Positions 35,305 through 44,179 are shown, counted from the first letter of the stretch. The stretch is 55,124 nt of DNA from Streptomyces sp. NRRL S-455 (GCF_000717875.1 NZ_JOCT01000038.1:1-55124), one strand, 5' to 3'. Translations and numbers: made by a program. The notes: generated by a model from the sequence alone, not told the origin.

Positions 35305-37062
35305 GTGACGCAGAGCGGTGTGCGGGAGAACGAAACGCGGCAGGGCGTCCGCCGCCGTGAACGAGTCCCGGGCGAGTCGGAGGCGAAGACGCCTGACGGT
35401 GAAGGCGGATCGCCGGGGGCCGCGAAGGCGGCCGACGCCGCCGATGCGCCGGCTCCGGACGCCGGGGAGCCGGGGCACGCCCCCGCACCGGCGCGGGAGG
35501 CCGGGCCGGCCGGCCTGGCGAGCGCACAACCCCCCGACGACGGCGACGGTGACGGCGATGGCCGGAGTAGTGCCGGCCGGCCCCGGCGCCCGCGTCGGCT
35601 GCTGAAATGGTCCGCCGCCGTGCTCGCCCTGCTCATACTCGGGACGGCCGGAGCCGGTTACGTGTACTACCGGCACCTCAACGGCAACATCAAGAAGGAG
35701 GCCCTGAACCTCGGCGACAGCAAGGTCGCCGCTCCCACCCCGAACGCGGCCGGTCAGACCCCGCTGAACATCCTGCTCATCGGTTCCGACGCGCGGGACA
35801 GCAAGGAGAACCAGAAACTCGGCGGCGCCCGCGAGACGTTCGGCGCCACCCCCCTCGCGGACGTCCAGATGCTGCTGCACCTGTCCGCCGACCGCACCAA
35901 CATGTCCGTCATCAGCATGCCCCGCGACACCCTGGTGAAGATCCCCAAGTGCACCGACCCCGACGACGGGAAGGTGTACGAGGCGACCCAGGGCCGGAGG
36001 ATGACCAACCAGAGCCTCGGCCACGGCGGCCCGGGCTGCACCGTGGCCACCTGGCAGGAGCTCACCGGCATCCACATCGACCACTTCATCATGGTCGACT
36101 TCGCGGGCGTGGTGTCGATGGCCGACGCCGTCGGCGGTGTCCCGGTGTGCGTCGACGCCAACATCCACTCCCGCACCTCCGACGGCAAGGGCTCGGGCCT
36201 GAAACTGGAGAAGGGCACCTCGTACATCCAGGGCGAGCAGGCCCTGCAGTGGCTGCGCACCCGCTACGGCTTCGAGGACGGCAGCGACCTCGCCCGCTCC
36301 AAGGCCCAGCACATGTACATGAACGCGATGGTCCGCCAACTGCGCGACAACGCCACCCTGAGCAGCCCGAACAAGCTCCGCAGACTGGCCGAGGAGGCCA
36401 CCCGGGCCCTGACGGTCGACCCCGGCCTCGACACCGTGAAGAAGCTCTACGACCTCAGCACCGAGCTGCGCAAGGTGGAGCCGAAGCGCATCACCATGAC
36501 CACGATGCCCAACCGGTACGTCGGCGCCCGCGTGGAGCCCACCGAGGACGCCGAGCAGCTGTTCCGGCTGGTGCGCCAGGACATCGCTCTGGACGGCCGG
36601 GACAAGGCCGGGAAGCAGACGACGGAGCAGGACTCCGCCGACCCGGCCGCGGCCGACGACGAGATCCCCGTCCAGGTCCGCAACGGCACCCGCACCGACA
36701 CCCTGGCCCCGGCACGTGGCCGTGCGAGCACGGTGGCCGGCCTGCTCACGGAGAAGGGCTTCGCCCAGGCCGTCGCCGACACCGACGGTTCGTGGAGCGA
36801 GGACCGCACCGTCGTCCGCTACCCGAGCGCCGACCTGGAGGGCGACGCCCAGCGGGTCGCCAAGGCCCTGGGCATTCCGCTCAGTTCGGTGAAGCGGTCG
36901 ACCGAGGTCTCCGGCGTCACACTCGTCGTGGGCGCCGACTGGCGCGAGGGCACCGACTACGAGGCGCCGAAGCAGGACGACAAGACCCCGGAGTCGGCCA
37001 ACGCCCTCAACGGCGCAGACGACAAGGCCTGCATGAAGGTCGACCCGGCGTTCACCTGGTGA
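35305..37062 (+). CDS. LCP family protein 5 (cassette B, type 2), with LytR_C domain
   Basis: 585 aa from GTG 35305, chosen because its N-terminus (VTQSGVRENETRQ) aligns with that of LCP 3; ATG 35275 ten codons up falls just beyond the terminator stem. A long disordered N-terminus rich in Ala/Asp/Pro is followed by a membrane helix (LKWSAAVLALLILGTAGAG), the LCP domain (LLIGSDARD, SMPRDTLVKIPKC, IDHFIMVDFAGV, EQALQWLRTRYG) and LytR_C (IPVQVRNGTRTDT). It ends CMKVDPAFTW. Four extracytoplasmic Cys. Confidence 0.94.
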   Translation: MTQSGVRENETRQGVRRRERVPGESEAKTPDGEGGSPGAAKAADAADAPAPDAGEPGHAPAPAREAGPAGLASAQPPDDGDGDGDGRSSAGRPRRPRRLLKWSAAVLALLILGTAGAGYVYYRHLNGNIKKEALNLGDSKVAAPTPNAAGQTPLNILLIGSDARDSKENQKLGGARETFGATPLADVQMLLHLSADRTNMSVISMPRDTLVKIPKCTDPDDGKVYEATQGRRMTNQSLGHGGPGCTVATWQELTGIHIDHFIMVDFAGVVSMADAVGGVPVCVDANIHSRTSDGKGSGLKLEKGTSYIQGEQALQWLRTRYGFEDGSDLARSKAQHMYMNAMVRQLRDNATLSSPNKLRRLAEEATRALTVDPGLDTVKKLYDLSTELRKVEPKRITMTTMPNRYVGARVEPTEDAEQLFRLVRQDIALDGRDKAGKQTTEQDSADPAAADDEIPVQVRNGTRTDTLAPARGRASTVAGLLTEKGFAQAVADTDGSWSEDRTVVRYPSADLEGDAQRVAKALGIPLSSVKRSTEVSGVTLVVGADWREGTDYEAPKQDDKTPESANALNGADDKACMKVDPAFTW

Positions 37063-37069
37063 CGGAAAC

Positions 37070-37096
37070 GGGCCCCGCCCACAGGGGGCGGGGCCC
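37070..37096. terminator. Bidirectional terminator after LCP gene 5
   Basis: A perfect 11-bp stem GGGCCCCGCCC / GGGCGGGGCCC with loop ACAGG between convergent genes (LCP 5 and the GT2 gene). Confidence 0.8.
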
Positions 37097-37122
37097 GGAC
37101 ACGAGCGGCGAACGTACGTGCG

Positions 37123-38160
37123 TCAGCCGGTGGCGGCGTCCGCGCGGACCGCCGGGCGGCGGGAGGCGATGACCTTCCTCGCCAGCGACCGCGGACTGGT
37201 CAGGAAGCCCCAGCCCCACGACATGTGCATGGTGGCGAGCGCCACCGGGATCTGCAGCCGCGCCTTCAGCGGCAGCCCCTTGCCCGCGGGCACCGAGCCG
37301 AGCAGGATCGCCGCGAGATAGCCGCCGGGCACCACGAAACCCCACGGCGTCAGCAGCGCGCCCACCACGGTCCCGGCCGCGATCGCGCACACCGCGGTCG
37401 GCGGAGCGAGGTAACGCAGGTTGATCGAGCCCTCGTGGTAGCGGGCGACGACGTGGCGCCAGCGGCCGTAGTCCTTGTACTGCTTGGCGAGCGCCTTCAC
37501 GCTCGGCCGCGGCCGGTACGACACCCTCAGCTCGGGCGAGAACCAGATCAGCCCGCCGGCCTCACGGATACGGAAGTTCAGCTCCCAGTCCTGGGCGCGG
37601 ATGAACTCCACGTTGTAGCCGCCCTGCTGCTCCAGCGCCTCGCGCCGGAACACACCCAGGTAGACGGTCTCGGCCGGGCCCGCCTGCCCACCCGTGTGGA
37701 AGGCGGCGTTGCCGACCCCTATCTTCGAGGTCATCGCGGCGGCGACGGCGTGCTCCCAGTCGTTCTCGCCCTCGGCGTGCATGATGCCGCCGACGTTCTG
37801 CGCGCCGGTCTCCTCCAGGAGCCGTACGGCGGTGGCGATGTAGTTCGGGGAGAGCATGCCGTGCCCGTCGACGCGGACGACGATCGGGTGGCTGGAGGCG
37901 TTGATCGCCGCGTTCAGCGCCGCGGGCGTACGACCGGTCGGGTTCGGGACGGTGTGAACACGCGCGTCTTCTGCCACGAGCTCGGCGGCGATCTCGTCCG
38001 TGCGGTCCGTGGACGGACCGAGGGCGATCACGACCTCCATCTCGCCGGCGTACTCCTGCGCGAGGATCGCTTGGACTGCTCCCCGCAGATGCCGTTCCTC
38101 GTTGAGGACGGGCATGATCACGGAAACGGCGGGGAGCCGCACGTCGGGATTGGCGTTCAT
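37123..38160 (-). CDS. Family 2 glycosyltransferase (ExoA/succinoglycan-type)
   Basis: 345 aa. A GT-A domain occupies about 10-235: SVIMPVLNEERHL (13-25), VVRVDGHGML (DxD-type Asp-Gly-His) and FIRAQDWELNFRIREAGG. Then RPSVKALAKQYKDYGRW and two to three C-terminal hydrophobic segments (about 255-310) anchor it in the membrane. It resembles ExoA-like transferases that extend lipid-linked oligosaccharides. The acceptor is unknown; its place inside an LCP cluster suggests that it makes the polymer the LCP enzymes attach. Confidence 0.88.
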   Translation of the reverse strand: MNANPDVRLPAVSVIMPVLNEERHLRGAVQAILAQEYAGEMEVVIALGPSTDRTDEIAAELVAEDARVHTVPNPTGRTPAALNAAINASSHPIVVRVDGHGMLSPNYIATAVRLLEETGAQNVGGIMHAEGENDWEHAVAAAMTSKIGVGNAAFHTGGQAGPAETVYLGVFRREALEQQGGYNVEFIRAQDWELNFRIREAGGLIWFSPELRVSYRPRPSVKALAKQYKDYGRWRHVVARYHEGSINLRYLAPPTAVCAIAAGTVVGALLTPWGFVVPGGYLAAILLGSVPAGKGLPLKARLQIPVALATMHMSWGWGFLTSPRSLARKVIASRRPAVRADAATG

Positions 38161-38287
38161 AGGGGGCTCACGTTACCGCGAACGGGGGACACGGGTGCGC
38201 GCCGCCGGGGCGGTACCGCGGGCCGCAGATCGTATCGGCCTACGGTGTCACGGATCCCAGGTACGGCCGCCGTCCGGAGGTATCCCC

Positions 38288-39772
38288 TTGCCCACGCCGC
38301 CGCGGTCCCCCCGGACCACCGCCGCCCCGCGGCGCCGCCCGCAGCCCTCCCCCGGCCGCGCCCCGCGCAGGCCGGCCCCACCGGTGCCGCGCCGGAAGCC
38401 GCGCTGGGCCCTGCGGGCGGTCACCACGCTGTCCGTGGTGGTCCTGGCCTCCGCCGGCATCGGGCACGCGGTGATGAGCAGCCTGGAAGCGGACATCGTC
38501 CGGGTCGACGCCTTCAAGGACATGAAGAACCGCCCCCAGGCGGGCCACGGCATGAACGTCCTGCTGGTCGGTACCGACGGCCGCGAGAAGATCAGCCCGG
38601 AGGAGCGGCGGAAGTACCGGCTCGGCGGCGCGCCCTGCCACTGCACCGACACGATGATGATCGTGCACATCTCGGAGGACCGGGAGCGGGCGAGCGTGGT
38701 GAGCCTGCCCCGCGACTCGTACGCGGTGACGCCCGCGCACGTCGACCGTACGACCGGCAGGCGGCACGAGGGACACCCGGTCAAACTGAACGCGGCGTAC
38801 GCGGAGGGCGGTCCGCAGCTGACCGTGCGGACGGTCGAGAGCATGACCAAGGTGAAGATCGACCACTATCTGGAGGTCGACTTCACCAGCTTCATGAAGA
38901 CCGTGGACGTGGTCGGAGGCGTGCGGATCTGCACCGCCACCCCCATGAAGGACAGCTACACCGGCCTCGACCTGCCGACCGGGCGGCACACCCTGGCGGG
39001 CGGGGAGGCGCTGCAGTACGTGCGCGCCCGGCACGTCGACGGGGCCTCCGACCTGGGCCGGATGCAACGCCAGCAGCGCTTCATGGCGGCGCTCGTGGAC
39101 CGGGTCACCTCCTCCGGCATCCTCCTCAACCCGATGAAGTTCCGGGACGTGACCCGGGCGGTCCTCGGCTCGGTACGCGCCGACAAGGGCTTCGGCACGG
39201 ACGAGATGCTGGACCTGGGCCGGGCCATGCGGAACTTCTCCCCCTCCTCCTCGGAGTTCACGACCGTCCCGATCGGGCGGATGGGATTCGCCGTCGAGGG
39301 TGTCGGCTCGACGCTGAAGTGGGACCCCGCGAAGGCGGAGCGCCTCTTCCGCTCCCTGCGCGAGGACCAGCCGCTGTCCGTGCCCCGCGCGCACAACACC
39401 GCCCGGATCGTCCCGGTCGCCCCGCAGCAGATCCACGTCCAGGTGGAGAACGGCACGAGCACGCCCGGCCTCGGCCGCCGGGTGGACGCGGCGCTCGCGT
39501 CGACGGGCTTCCGTACGACCCGCACACCCGTGAACTCCGCCACGACAGACGTGAAACGCACCATCGTCGCCTACGACCCCCGCTGGGACCGCTCGGCCAA
39601 GTCCCTCGCGGCGGCCCTGCCGGGCAGCGAGCTCCGGCCGGTCAAGGGCCAGGGCGCGACCCTGAAGGTGATCGCGGGCTCGGATTTCGAGCGCGTGCAG
39701 CGGGTGCGGGCCGAGGAGCCGGGGCAGGGCGAGTACGGGGTGGTGCGAGGGGACGAGGTGGGGTGCGGGTAG
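38288..39772 (+). CDS. LCP family protein 6, with C-terminal LytR_C-like domain
   Basis: 494 aa from TTG 38288, with GGAGG seven bases upstream. A Pro/Arg-rich cytoplasmic N-terminus is followed by a membrane helix (about 44-62) and the LCP domain: LLVGTDGREK, CTDTMMIVHI, SLPRDSYAV, VKLNAAYAEGG, IDHYLEVDFTSF, EALQYVRARH. The C-terminal LytR_C-like part begins QIHVQVENGTSTPGLG. It ends DEVGCG, again a Cys near the terminus. Cysteine placement differs from LCP 1-5 (CHC before CTDTM), but the total is also four. Divergent from the GT2 gene. Confidence 0.93.
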   Translation: MPTPPRSPRTTAAPRRRPQPSPGRAPRRPAPPVPRRKPRWALRAVTTLSVVVLASAGIGHAVMSSLEADIVRVDAFKDMKNRPQAGHGMNVLLVGTDGREKISPEERRKYRLGGAPCHCTDTMMIVHISEDRERASVVSLPRDSYAVTPAHVDRTTGRRHEGHPVKLNAAYAEGGPQLTVRTVESMTKVKIDHYLEVDFTSFMKTVDVVGGVRICTATPMKDSYTGLDLPTGRHTLAGGEALQYVRARHVDGASDLGRMQRQQRFMAALVDRVTSSGILLNPMKFRDVTRAVLGSVRADKGFGTDEMLDLGRAMRNFSPSSSEFTTVPIGRMGFAVEGVGSTLKWDPAKAERLFRSLREDQPLSVPRAHNTARIVPVAPQQIHVQVENGTSTPGLGRRVDAALASTGFRTTRTPVNSATTDVKRTIVAYDPRWDRSAKSLAAALPGSELRPVKGQGATLKVIAGSDFERVQRVRAEEPGQGEYGVVRGDEVGCG

Positions 39773-39891
39773 CTGGCACACACATGCGGATTGGCTTCTT
39801 CCGCCCCATGGCGGACCGGGCCCGACAGGCGTAGGACGGAAGACACGGAGGCCGGTCCCCGGCCCTCCCCGTCTCCCCCCGGGAGGAAGTC

Positions 39892-40257
39892 ATGACCCAG
39901 CAGCCCGCCACCACCACCCCGCTCAGCAAGGAGATGCAGGACTGCGTCCAGGCCTGCATGACCTGCCACAGCGTGTGCGAGGAGACCATGAGCTCCTGCC
40001 TGCAGATGGGCGGCACGGCCCAGATGCAGATCATGCGCGCCGTCATGGACTGCGCCGAGATGACGCGTCTGTGCGCCGACATGATGATGCGCCGCTCGCC
40101 GCTGTCGGCCGAGATGTGCGCGATGTGCGCCCGGGCCTGTGACATGTGCGCCGAGGCGTGTATGTCCATGCCGGACGACGCCCAGATGATGCGCTGCGCC
40201 GAGGCGTGTCGCCGCTGCGCCGAGACGTGCCGCTCGATGTCGGCCGCCACGATGTGA
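39892..40257 (+). CDS. Cys-rich four-helix-bundle protein (DUF326 / copper storage protein-like)
   Basis: 121 aa with 16 cysteines (18, 22, 25, 29, 36, 54, 61, 76, 79, 83, 86, 90, 102, 106, 109, 113), mostly in CxxC or CxxxC spacing along predicted helices, and many methionines. This is the pattern of Csp copper storage proteins, which hold many Cu(I) ions inside a four-helix bundle. There is no signal peptide, so it should be cytosolic like Csp3. GGGAGGAAG precedes the ATG. No copper regulator or chaperone is adjacent. Copper binding is inferred. Confidence 0.85.
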   Translation: MTQQPATTTPLSKEMQDCVQACMTCHSVCEETMSSCLQMGGTAQMQIMRAVMDCAEMTRLCADMMMRRSPLSAEMCAMCARACDMCAEACMSMPDDAQMMRCAEACRRCAETCRSMSAATM

Positions 40258-40268
40258 GGACCGCATCA

Positions 40269-40311
40269 CCGCGGTACCAAGAGCGCCCGGCGGGTGCCCT
40301 TGGTACCGCGG
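40269..40311. terminator. Bidirectional terminator after the Cys-rich protein gene
   Basis: A perfect 13-bp stem CCGCGGTACCAAG / CTTGGTACCGCGG, with an inner GCGCCCG/CGGGTGC stem, between convergent genes. Confidence 0.8.
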
Positions 40312-40322
40312 CGGTGGTGCTC

Positions 40323-40751
40323 CTAGGCGATGCCGGGCCGGCCGGCGATGCAGTCCCAGTACTTCTTCGTGGAGTAGTTGCCCACGCAGGCCGAGACGTT
40401 GACCAGGGTGCACTCGTCCAGGGCGGTGCCGTACGCCTCGCTGATCGTGGTGCCGGATCCCTGTCGGTTCCAGACGATGTCGTAGAGCCCACCGCTGCCG
40501 TCCGGGTACTGGACCGAGATCACGGCGACGGCCGAGTGACCGTCGGCCACCGAGTCCTTCACGTAGATCTTGTCGCCGTCGTGCTTGAACCAAGCGGCGG
40601 AGTGGCCGTAGGCGCTGTACACCACGCTCGAGTCCTCGCTGCAGTAGGCGGCCGACGCAGTCTGGCTGCCGAGAACCGACAAGCCCATCGCGGTCAGCGA
40701 GACGGCCAGGCCTCTGGCGACGAGACGGCGGGAAAATCCGGTCAGGCGCAT
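40323..40751 (-). CDS. Small secreted protein of unknown function
   Basis: 142 aa. A signal peptide (MRLTGFSRRLVARGLAVSLT onward, cleavage near TASAA) precedes a mature domain of about 107 residues with four cysteines (AYCSED, DECTLV, SACVGN, YWDCIAG), which could make two disulfides. It contains many aromatics (YGHSAAWFKHDGD, SVQYPDGSGG). I do not recognise the family; the composition resembles small secreted Streptomyces proteins. Local G+C is slightly lower than in its neighbours. It stands alone between convergent and divergent flanks. Confidence 0.75.
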   Translation of the reverse strand: MRLTGFSRRLVARGLAVSLTAMGLSVLGSQTASAAYCSEDSSVVYSAYGHSAAWFKHDGDKIYVKDSVADGHSAVAVISVQYPDGSGGLYDIVWNRQGSGTTISEAYGTALDECTLVNVSACVGNYSTKKYWDCIAGRPGIA

Positions 40752-40869
40752 GTGTCCCCCTGTTGATCCTGTCGAACAGGGGGCCGATCATGGCATGTTC
40801 ATGTATATGGAGTAAAGGACTTTCAGCCAACGGGCCGGCTTTACCCGGCTCTTCGTCGACCACGGTCCG

Positions 40870-42168
40870 TCAGCCGCTGCTCACCGTCACGGGTTCATCG
40901 TTCTTCAGCTGCTGCACCAGCGTCTTCACCTTCGCGTTGTCCCACTGGAGGTTGCCGTTCGCGGAGTTGCCCGCGATCGGCATGTTCATGGACTTGCCCT
41001 CGCCGCCGCTGACGCCCTTCATCGCCCAGAACATGGACGCCAGGTCGAGCAGGCCCATGTCCTTGTCGACCACGAGTGAGTCGAGGCCCGCGCCCATGGT
41101 CGGGTAGAGCTTGAACGGGTTGAGGACCGTGCTCGGCGTGGCCACCTGGTTGGCGAGCGCCGAGAGGAACTTCTGCTGGTTCTTCGTTCGGTCCAGGTCG
41201 GACCCGGCGAGCGCGTAGCGGGTGCGGACGAAGGCGAGGGCCTGTTCGCCGTTCAGCGTCTGCTTGCCCTTCTTGAGGTCCGCGCCCGACTTGGTGTCCT
41301 TGATGTCCTGGGGGATGTCCATCTCGACGCCACCGACCGCGTCCACGATGTTCGCGAAGCCGCCGAAGCCGATCTCGACGTAGTGGTCGATGTGCAGGCC
41401 GGTGTTGAACTCGACCGTGCGCACCAGCAGCGTGGGCCCGTCGATCGAGTACGCCGCGTTCAGCTTGTTGGCGCCCATGGCGGGCCTGACCTTGCCGGAC
41501 TCAGAGCCCTGAAACTGCGGGATCGTGACGTTCGAGTCGCGGGGCAGGGAGATCAGCGTGGGGCCGTTGCTGCCGGTGTGCAGGATCATCATCGAGTCCG
41601 TGCGCTTGCCCTCGGCGGACCCGGTGCGCAGCCTCTTCCTGTCCTCGGCCGACAGACCCGCGCGGCTGTCGGAGCCGACGATCAGGTAGTTGGTGCCCTC
41701 GCCCGCCTCCGGTCTCTCGATGACCTTCGACAGGTCGACGTCGCGGTTGAGCTTCGAGTCGGCCCAGAAGTACGTGGCGACGCTCGTCACGACCAGGACG
41801 GTCACGAGTATGAGGGTCGTCACCTTGATACGGCGGCGCCAGTTCGGCGCGGGACGCGGCTCGTACACGCCGCCGCCCGGCCCGCCCGGGCCTCTGCCCC
41901 CGGCGGAGCCGTACACCTGACCGGTGTTGTAGCCGCTGTCGTAGCCGCTCGACGGCTCGGCGTAGCCGCCGTCGACGTACGACGGCTGCTGCGGTACCCC
42001 GCCGGCGTACTGCGGGGCGCCGCCGTAGGCACCCTGCCCGGGTGACGGCGCCGGACCGCGGCGGACCTGCCGCATGACACGGGCGCTCTCGGGCTGTGCG
42101 CTCCCGCTGCCGCGTCCGTACCGGCTGCCGCGGTTGTCGTCGGACCATCCCTCGGGCCAATTGTTCAT
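40870..42168 (-). CDS. LCP family protein 7, cysteine-free
   Basis: 432 aa from ATG 42168 (MNNWPEGWSDD). A Tyr/Gly/Gln/Pro-rich cytoplasmic N-terminus (about 1-110) is followed by a membrane helix (about 117-137). The LCP domain (about 155-385) has LIVGSDSRAG, DSMMILHTG, SLPRDSNV, MGANKLNAAYS, IDHYVEIGFGGF and EQALAFVRTRYA. It ends after the LCP core (DEPVTVSSG) with no LytR_C domain. Unlike LCP 1-6 it has no cysteine at all. This is the classic core-LCP type, on the opposite strand to the five-gene row. Confidence 0.93.
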   Translation of the reverse strand: MNNWPEGWSDDNRGSRYGRGSGSAQPESARVMRQVRRGPAPSPGQGAYGGAPQYAGGVPQQPSYVDGGYAEPSSGYDSGYNTGQVYGSAGGRGPGGPGGGVYEPRPAPNWRRRIKVTTLILVTVLVVTSVATYFWADSKLNRDVDLSKVIERPEAGEGTNYLIVGSDSRAGLSAEDRKRLRTGSAEGKRTDSMMILHTGSNGPTLISLPRDSNVTIPQFQGSESGKVRPAMGANKLNAAYSIDGPTLLVRTVEFNTGLHIDHYVEIGFGGFANIVDAVGGVEMDIPQDIKDTKSGADLKKGKQTLNGEQALAFVRTRYALAGSDLDRTKNQQKFLSALANQVATPSTVLNPFKLYPTMGAGLDSLVVDKDMGLLDLASMFWAMKGVSGGEGKSMNMPIAGNSANGNLQWDNAKVKTLVQQLKNDEPVTVSSG

Positions 42169-42287
42169 GCGCCCCAGTGTGCCGGGCGCTGCTGTGTGCC
42201 ATACAAGGGTCGTCGGAAAATCAGAGCAGGGCTGTGGCGAAGCTGACACAAATCCCCCTCATGCCGCCTCGGCATAAGGTGGGGGCC

Positions 42288-42845
42288 ATGACAGACCAGG
42301 CCCCAGCTGCGGATTCCGGCACTCCGGACATCCCGGGCAAGCCGACTTCGGCGTCCCGCACCACCCTCAGCCACATCATGACCCACAACGACACGAACCT
42401 TCTGGGGACGGTGCACGGCGGGGTCATCATGAAGCTGGTCGACGACGCGGCGGGGGCCGTGGCCGGGCGGCACTCCGGCGGGCCGGCCGTCACCGCCTCC
42501 ATGGACGAGATGGCCTTCCTGGAGCCGGTCCGCGTCGGCGACCTGGTCCATGTCAAGGCCCAGGTCAACTGGACCGGCCGCACCTCCATGGAGGTCGGCG
42601 TCCGCGTCCTGGCCGAGCGCTGGAACGAGTCCGCCCCGCCCACGCAGGTCGGCTCGGCCTACCTCGTCTTCGCGGCGGTCGACGCCGACGGCAAGCCGCG
42701 CCGGGTTCCTCCGGTCCTCCCGGAGACCGAACGCGACAAGCGCCGCTACCAGGAGGCCCAGATCCGCCGCACCCACCGCCTGGCCCGGCGTCGGGCGATC
42801 ATGGAGCTGAGGGAGAAGCGGGCGGCGGAGGGGTACGAGGACTGA
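42288..42845 (+). CDS. Acyl-CoA thioesterase (hotdog fold, YciA/BFIT-like)
   Basis: 185 aa. It has TLSHIMTHNDTNLLGTVHGGVIMKLVD in two stretches (about 26-52), with Asn/Asp and the HGG motif of hotdog thioesterases, then VTASMDEMAFLEPVRVGD and AQVNWTGRTSMEVGV. The C-terminus is a basic helical extension. It probably hydrolyses acyl-CoA. AAGGTGGGGG precedes the ATG. It lies upstream of, and convergent with, an acyl-CoA dehydrogenase gene. Confidence 0.9.
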   Translation: MTDQAPAADSGTPDIPGKPTSASRTTLSHIMTHNDTNLLGTVHGGVIMKLVDDAAGAVAGRHSGGPAVTASMDEMAFLEPVRVGDLVHVKAQVNWTGRTSMEVGVRVLAERWNESAPPTQVGSAYLVFAAVDADGKPRRVPPVLPETERDKRRYQEAQIRRTHRLARRRAIMELREKRAAEGYED

Positions 42846-42972
42846 GCCCGAGGGCTTTTCACCACCCCATCGCCTGGGCGGACTTCCTCCTGCACGCGGC
42901 GAAGACGAGCCGGTGAACGGTCTCCCGGCTGATCGACACGCACACCGACCGGAGGAGTCACCGGCACGAGAA

Positions 42973-43008
42973 CAGCCCCGGCCCCGCTCGAAGCGCGGAC
43001 CGGGGCTG
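42973..43008. terminator. Terminator between thioesterase and acyl-CoA dehydrogenase genes
   Basis: Stem CAGCCCCGG (42973-42981) / CCGGGGCTG (43000-43008), with an inner CGCT/AGCG hairpin. Confidence 0.65.
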
Positions 43009-43021
43009 GTTCGGCCAGTCG

Positions 43022-44179
43022 TTACGGCAGGTTGCGGGCCATCACGATCCGCTGGACCTGGTTCGTACCCTCGTAGATCTGTGTGATCTTCGCATCGCGC
43101 ATCATGCGCTCCACGGGGTAGTCGCGGGTGTAGCCATAGCCACCGAGCAACTGCACCGCGTCCGTCGTGACCTCCATCGCCACGTCCGAGGCGAAGCACT
43201 TGGCGGCGGCGCCCTGGTAGGTGAGGTCGGCGTCGACGCGCTGGGAGGCGGCGGCGGCCTGGTAGGTCAGGGCGCGGGCGGCCGAGATCTTCATGGCCAT
43301 GTCGGCGAGCATGAACTGGATGCCCTGGAAGTCGGCGATGGGCTTGCCGAACTGCTTGCGCTCCTGGACGTAGCCCTTGGCGTAGTCGAGGGCGCCCTGG
43401 GCGATGCCGAGGGCCTGGGCGGCGATGGTGATGCGGGTGTGGTCGAGGGTCTTCATGGCGGTGGCGAAGCCGGTGCCCTCGTCGCCGATCATGCGGTCGG
43501 CGGGGATGCGGACGTTGTCGAGGTAGACCTCGCGGGTCGGGGAGCCCTTGATGCCGAGCTTCTTCTCGGGGGCGCCGAAGGAGACGCCCTCGTCGGACTT
43601 CTCGACGACGAAGGCGGAGATGCCCTTGGAGCGCTTGGTGGGGTCGGTGACCGCCATCACCGTGTAGTACTCGGACTCGCCGGCGTTGGTGATCCAGCGC
43701 TTCACGCCGTTGAGGACGTAGTGGTCGCCGTCGCGCACGGCCTTGGTCTTCATGCCGGCGGCGTCGGAGCCGGCGTCCGGCTCGGAGAGGCAGTAGGAGA
43801 ACATGCCCTCGCCCTTGGCGAGCGGGGTCATGTACTTCTTCTTCAGGTCCTCGGAGCCGGAGAGGATCACCGGGAGCGAACCCAGCTTGTTCACCGCGGG
43901 GATGAGGGAGGAGGAGGCGCACACGCGGGCGACCTCCTCGATGACTATGACGGTCGCCAGGGCGTCGGCGCCCGCACCGCCGTACTCCTCGGGTACGTGC
44001 ACGGCGTGCAGGTCGTTCGCGACCAGCGCCTGGAGCGCCTCGCGCGGGAAGCGGGCCTCCTCGTCCACCGCGGCGGCGTACGGCGCGATCTTCGCCTCGG
44101 CCAGCGAGCGGACGGCGTCACGGAGCATGTCGTGCTCCTCGGACGGGCGGTACAGGTCGAAGTCAGCCGATCCGGCCAA
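43022..44179 (-). CDS. Acyl-CoA dehydrogenase (FadE25-like)
   Basis: 385 aa FAD enzyme oxidising acyl-CoA to the enoyl-CoA. Signatures are MFSYCLSEPDAGSDAAGM, VLNGVKRWITNAG, the second signature QLLGGYGYTRDYPVERMMRDAKI split over the C-terminal helices, and the catalytic Glu370 in IYEGTNQ. It starts at TTG 44179 with GAGAG upstream. It occupies the fadE25 position before purE/purK in the mycobacterial gene order. Short-chain or branched acyl-CoA substrates are most likely. Confidence 0.94.
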   Translation of the reverse strand: MAGSADFDLYRPSEEHDMLRDAVRSLAEAKIAPYAAAVDEEARFPREALQALVANDLHAVHVPEEYGGAGADALATVIVIEEVARVCASSSLIPAVNKLGSLPVILSGSEDLKKKYMTPLAKGEGMFSYCLSEPDAGSDAAGMKTKAVRDGDHYVLNGVKRWITNAGESEYYTVMAVTDPTKRSKGISAFVVEKSDEGVSFGAPEKKLGIKGSPTREVYLDNVRIPADRMIGDEGTGFATAMKTLDHTRITIAAQALGIAQGALDYAKGYVQERKQFGKPIADFQGIQFMLADMAMKISAARALTYQAAAASQRVDADLTYQGAAAKCFASDVAMEVTTDAVQLLGGYGYTRDYPVERMMRDAKITQIYEGTNQVQRIVMARNLP

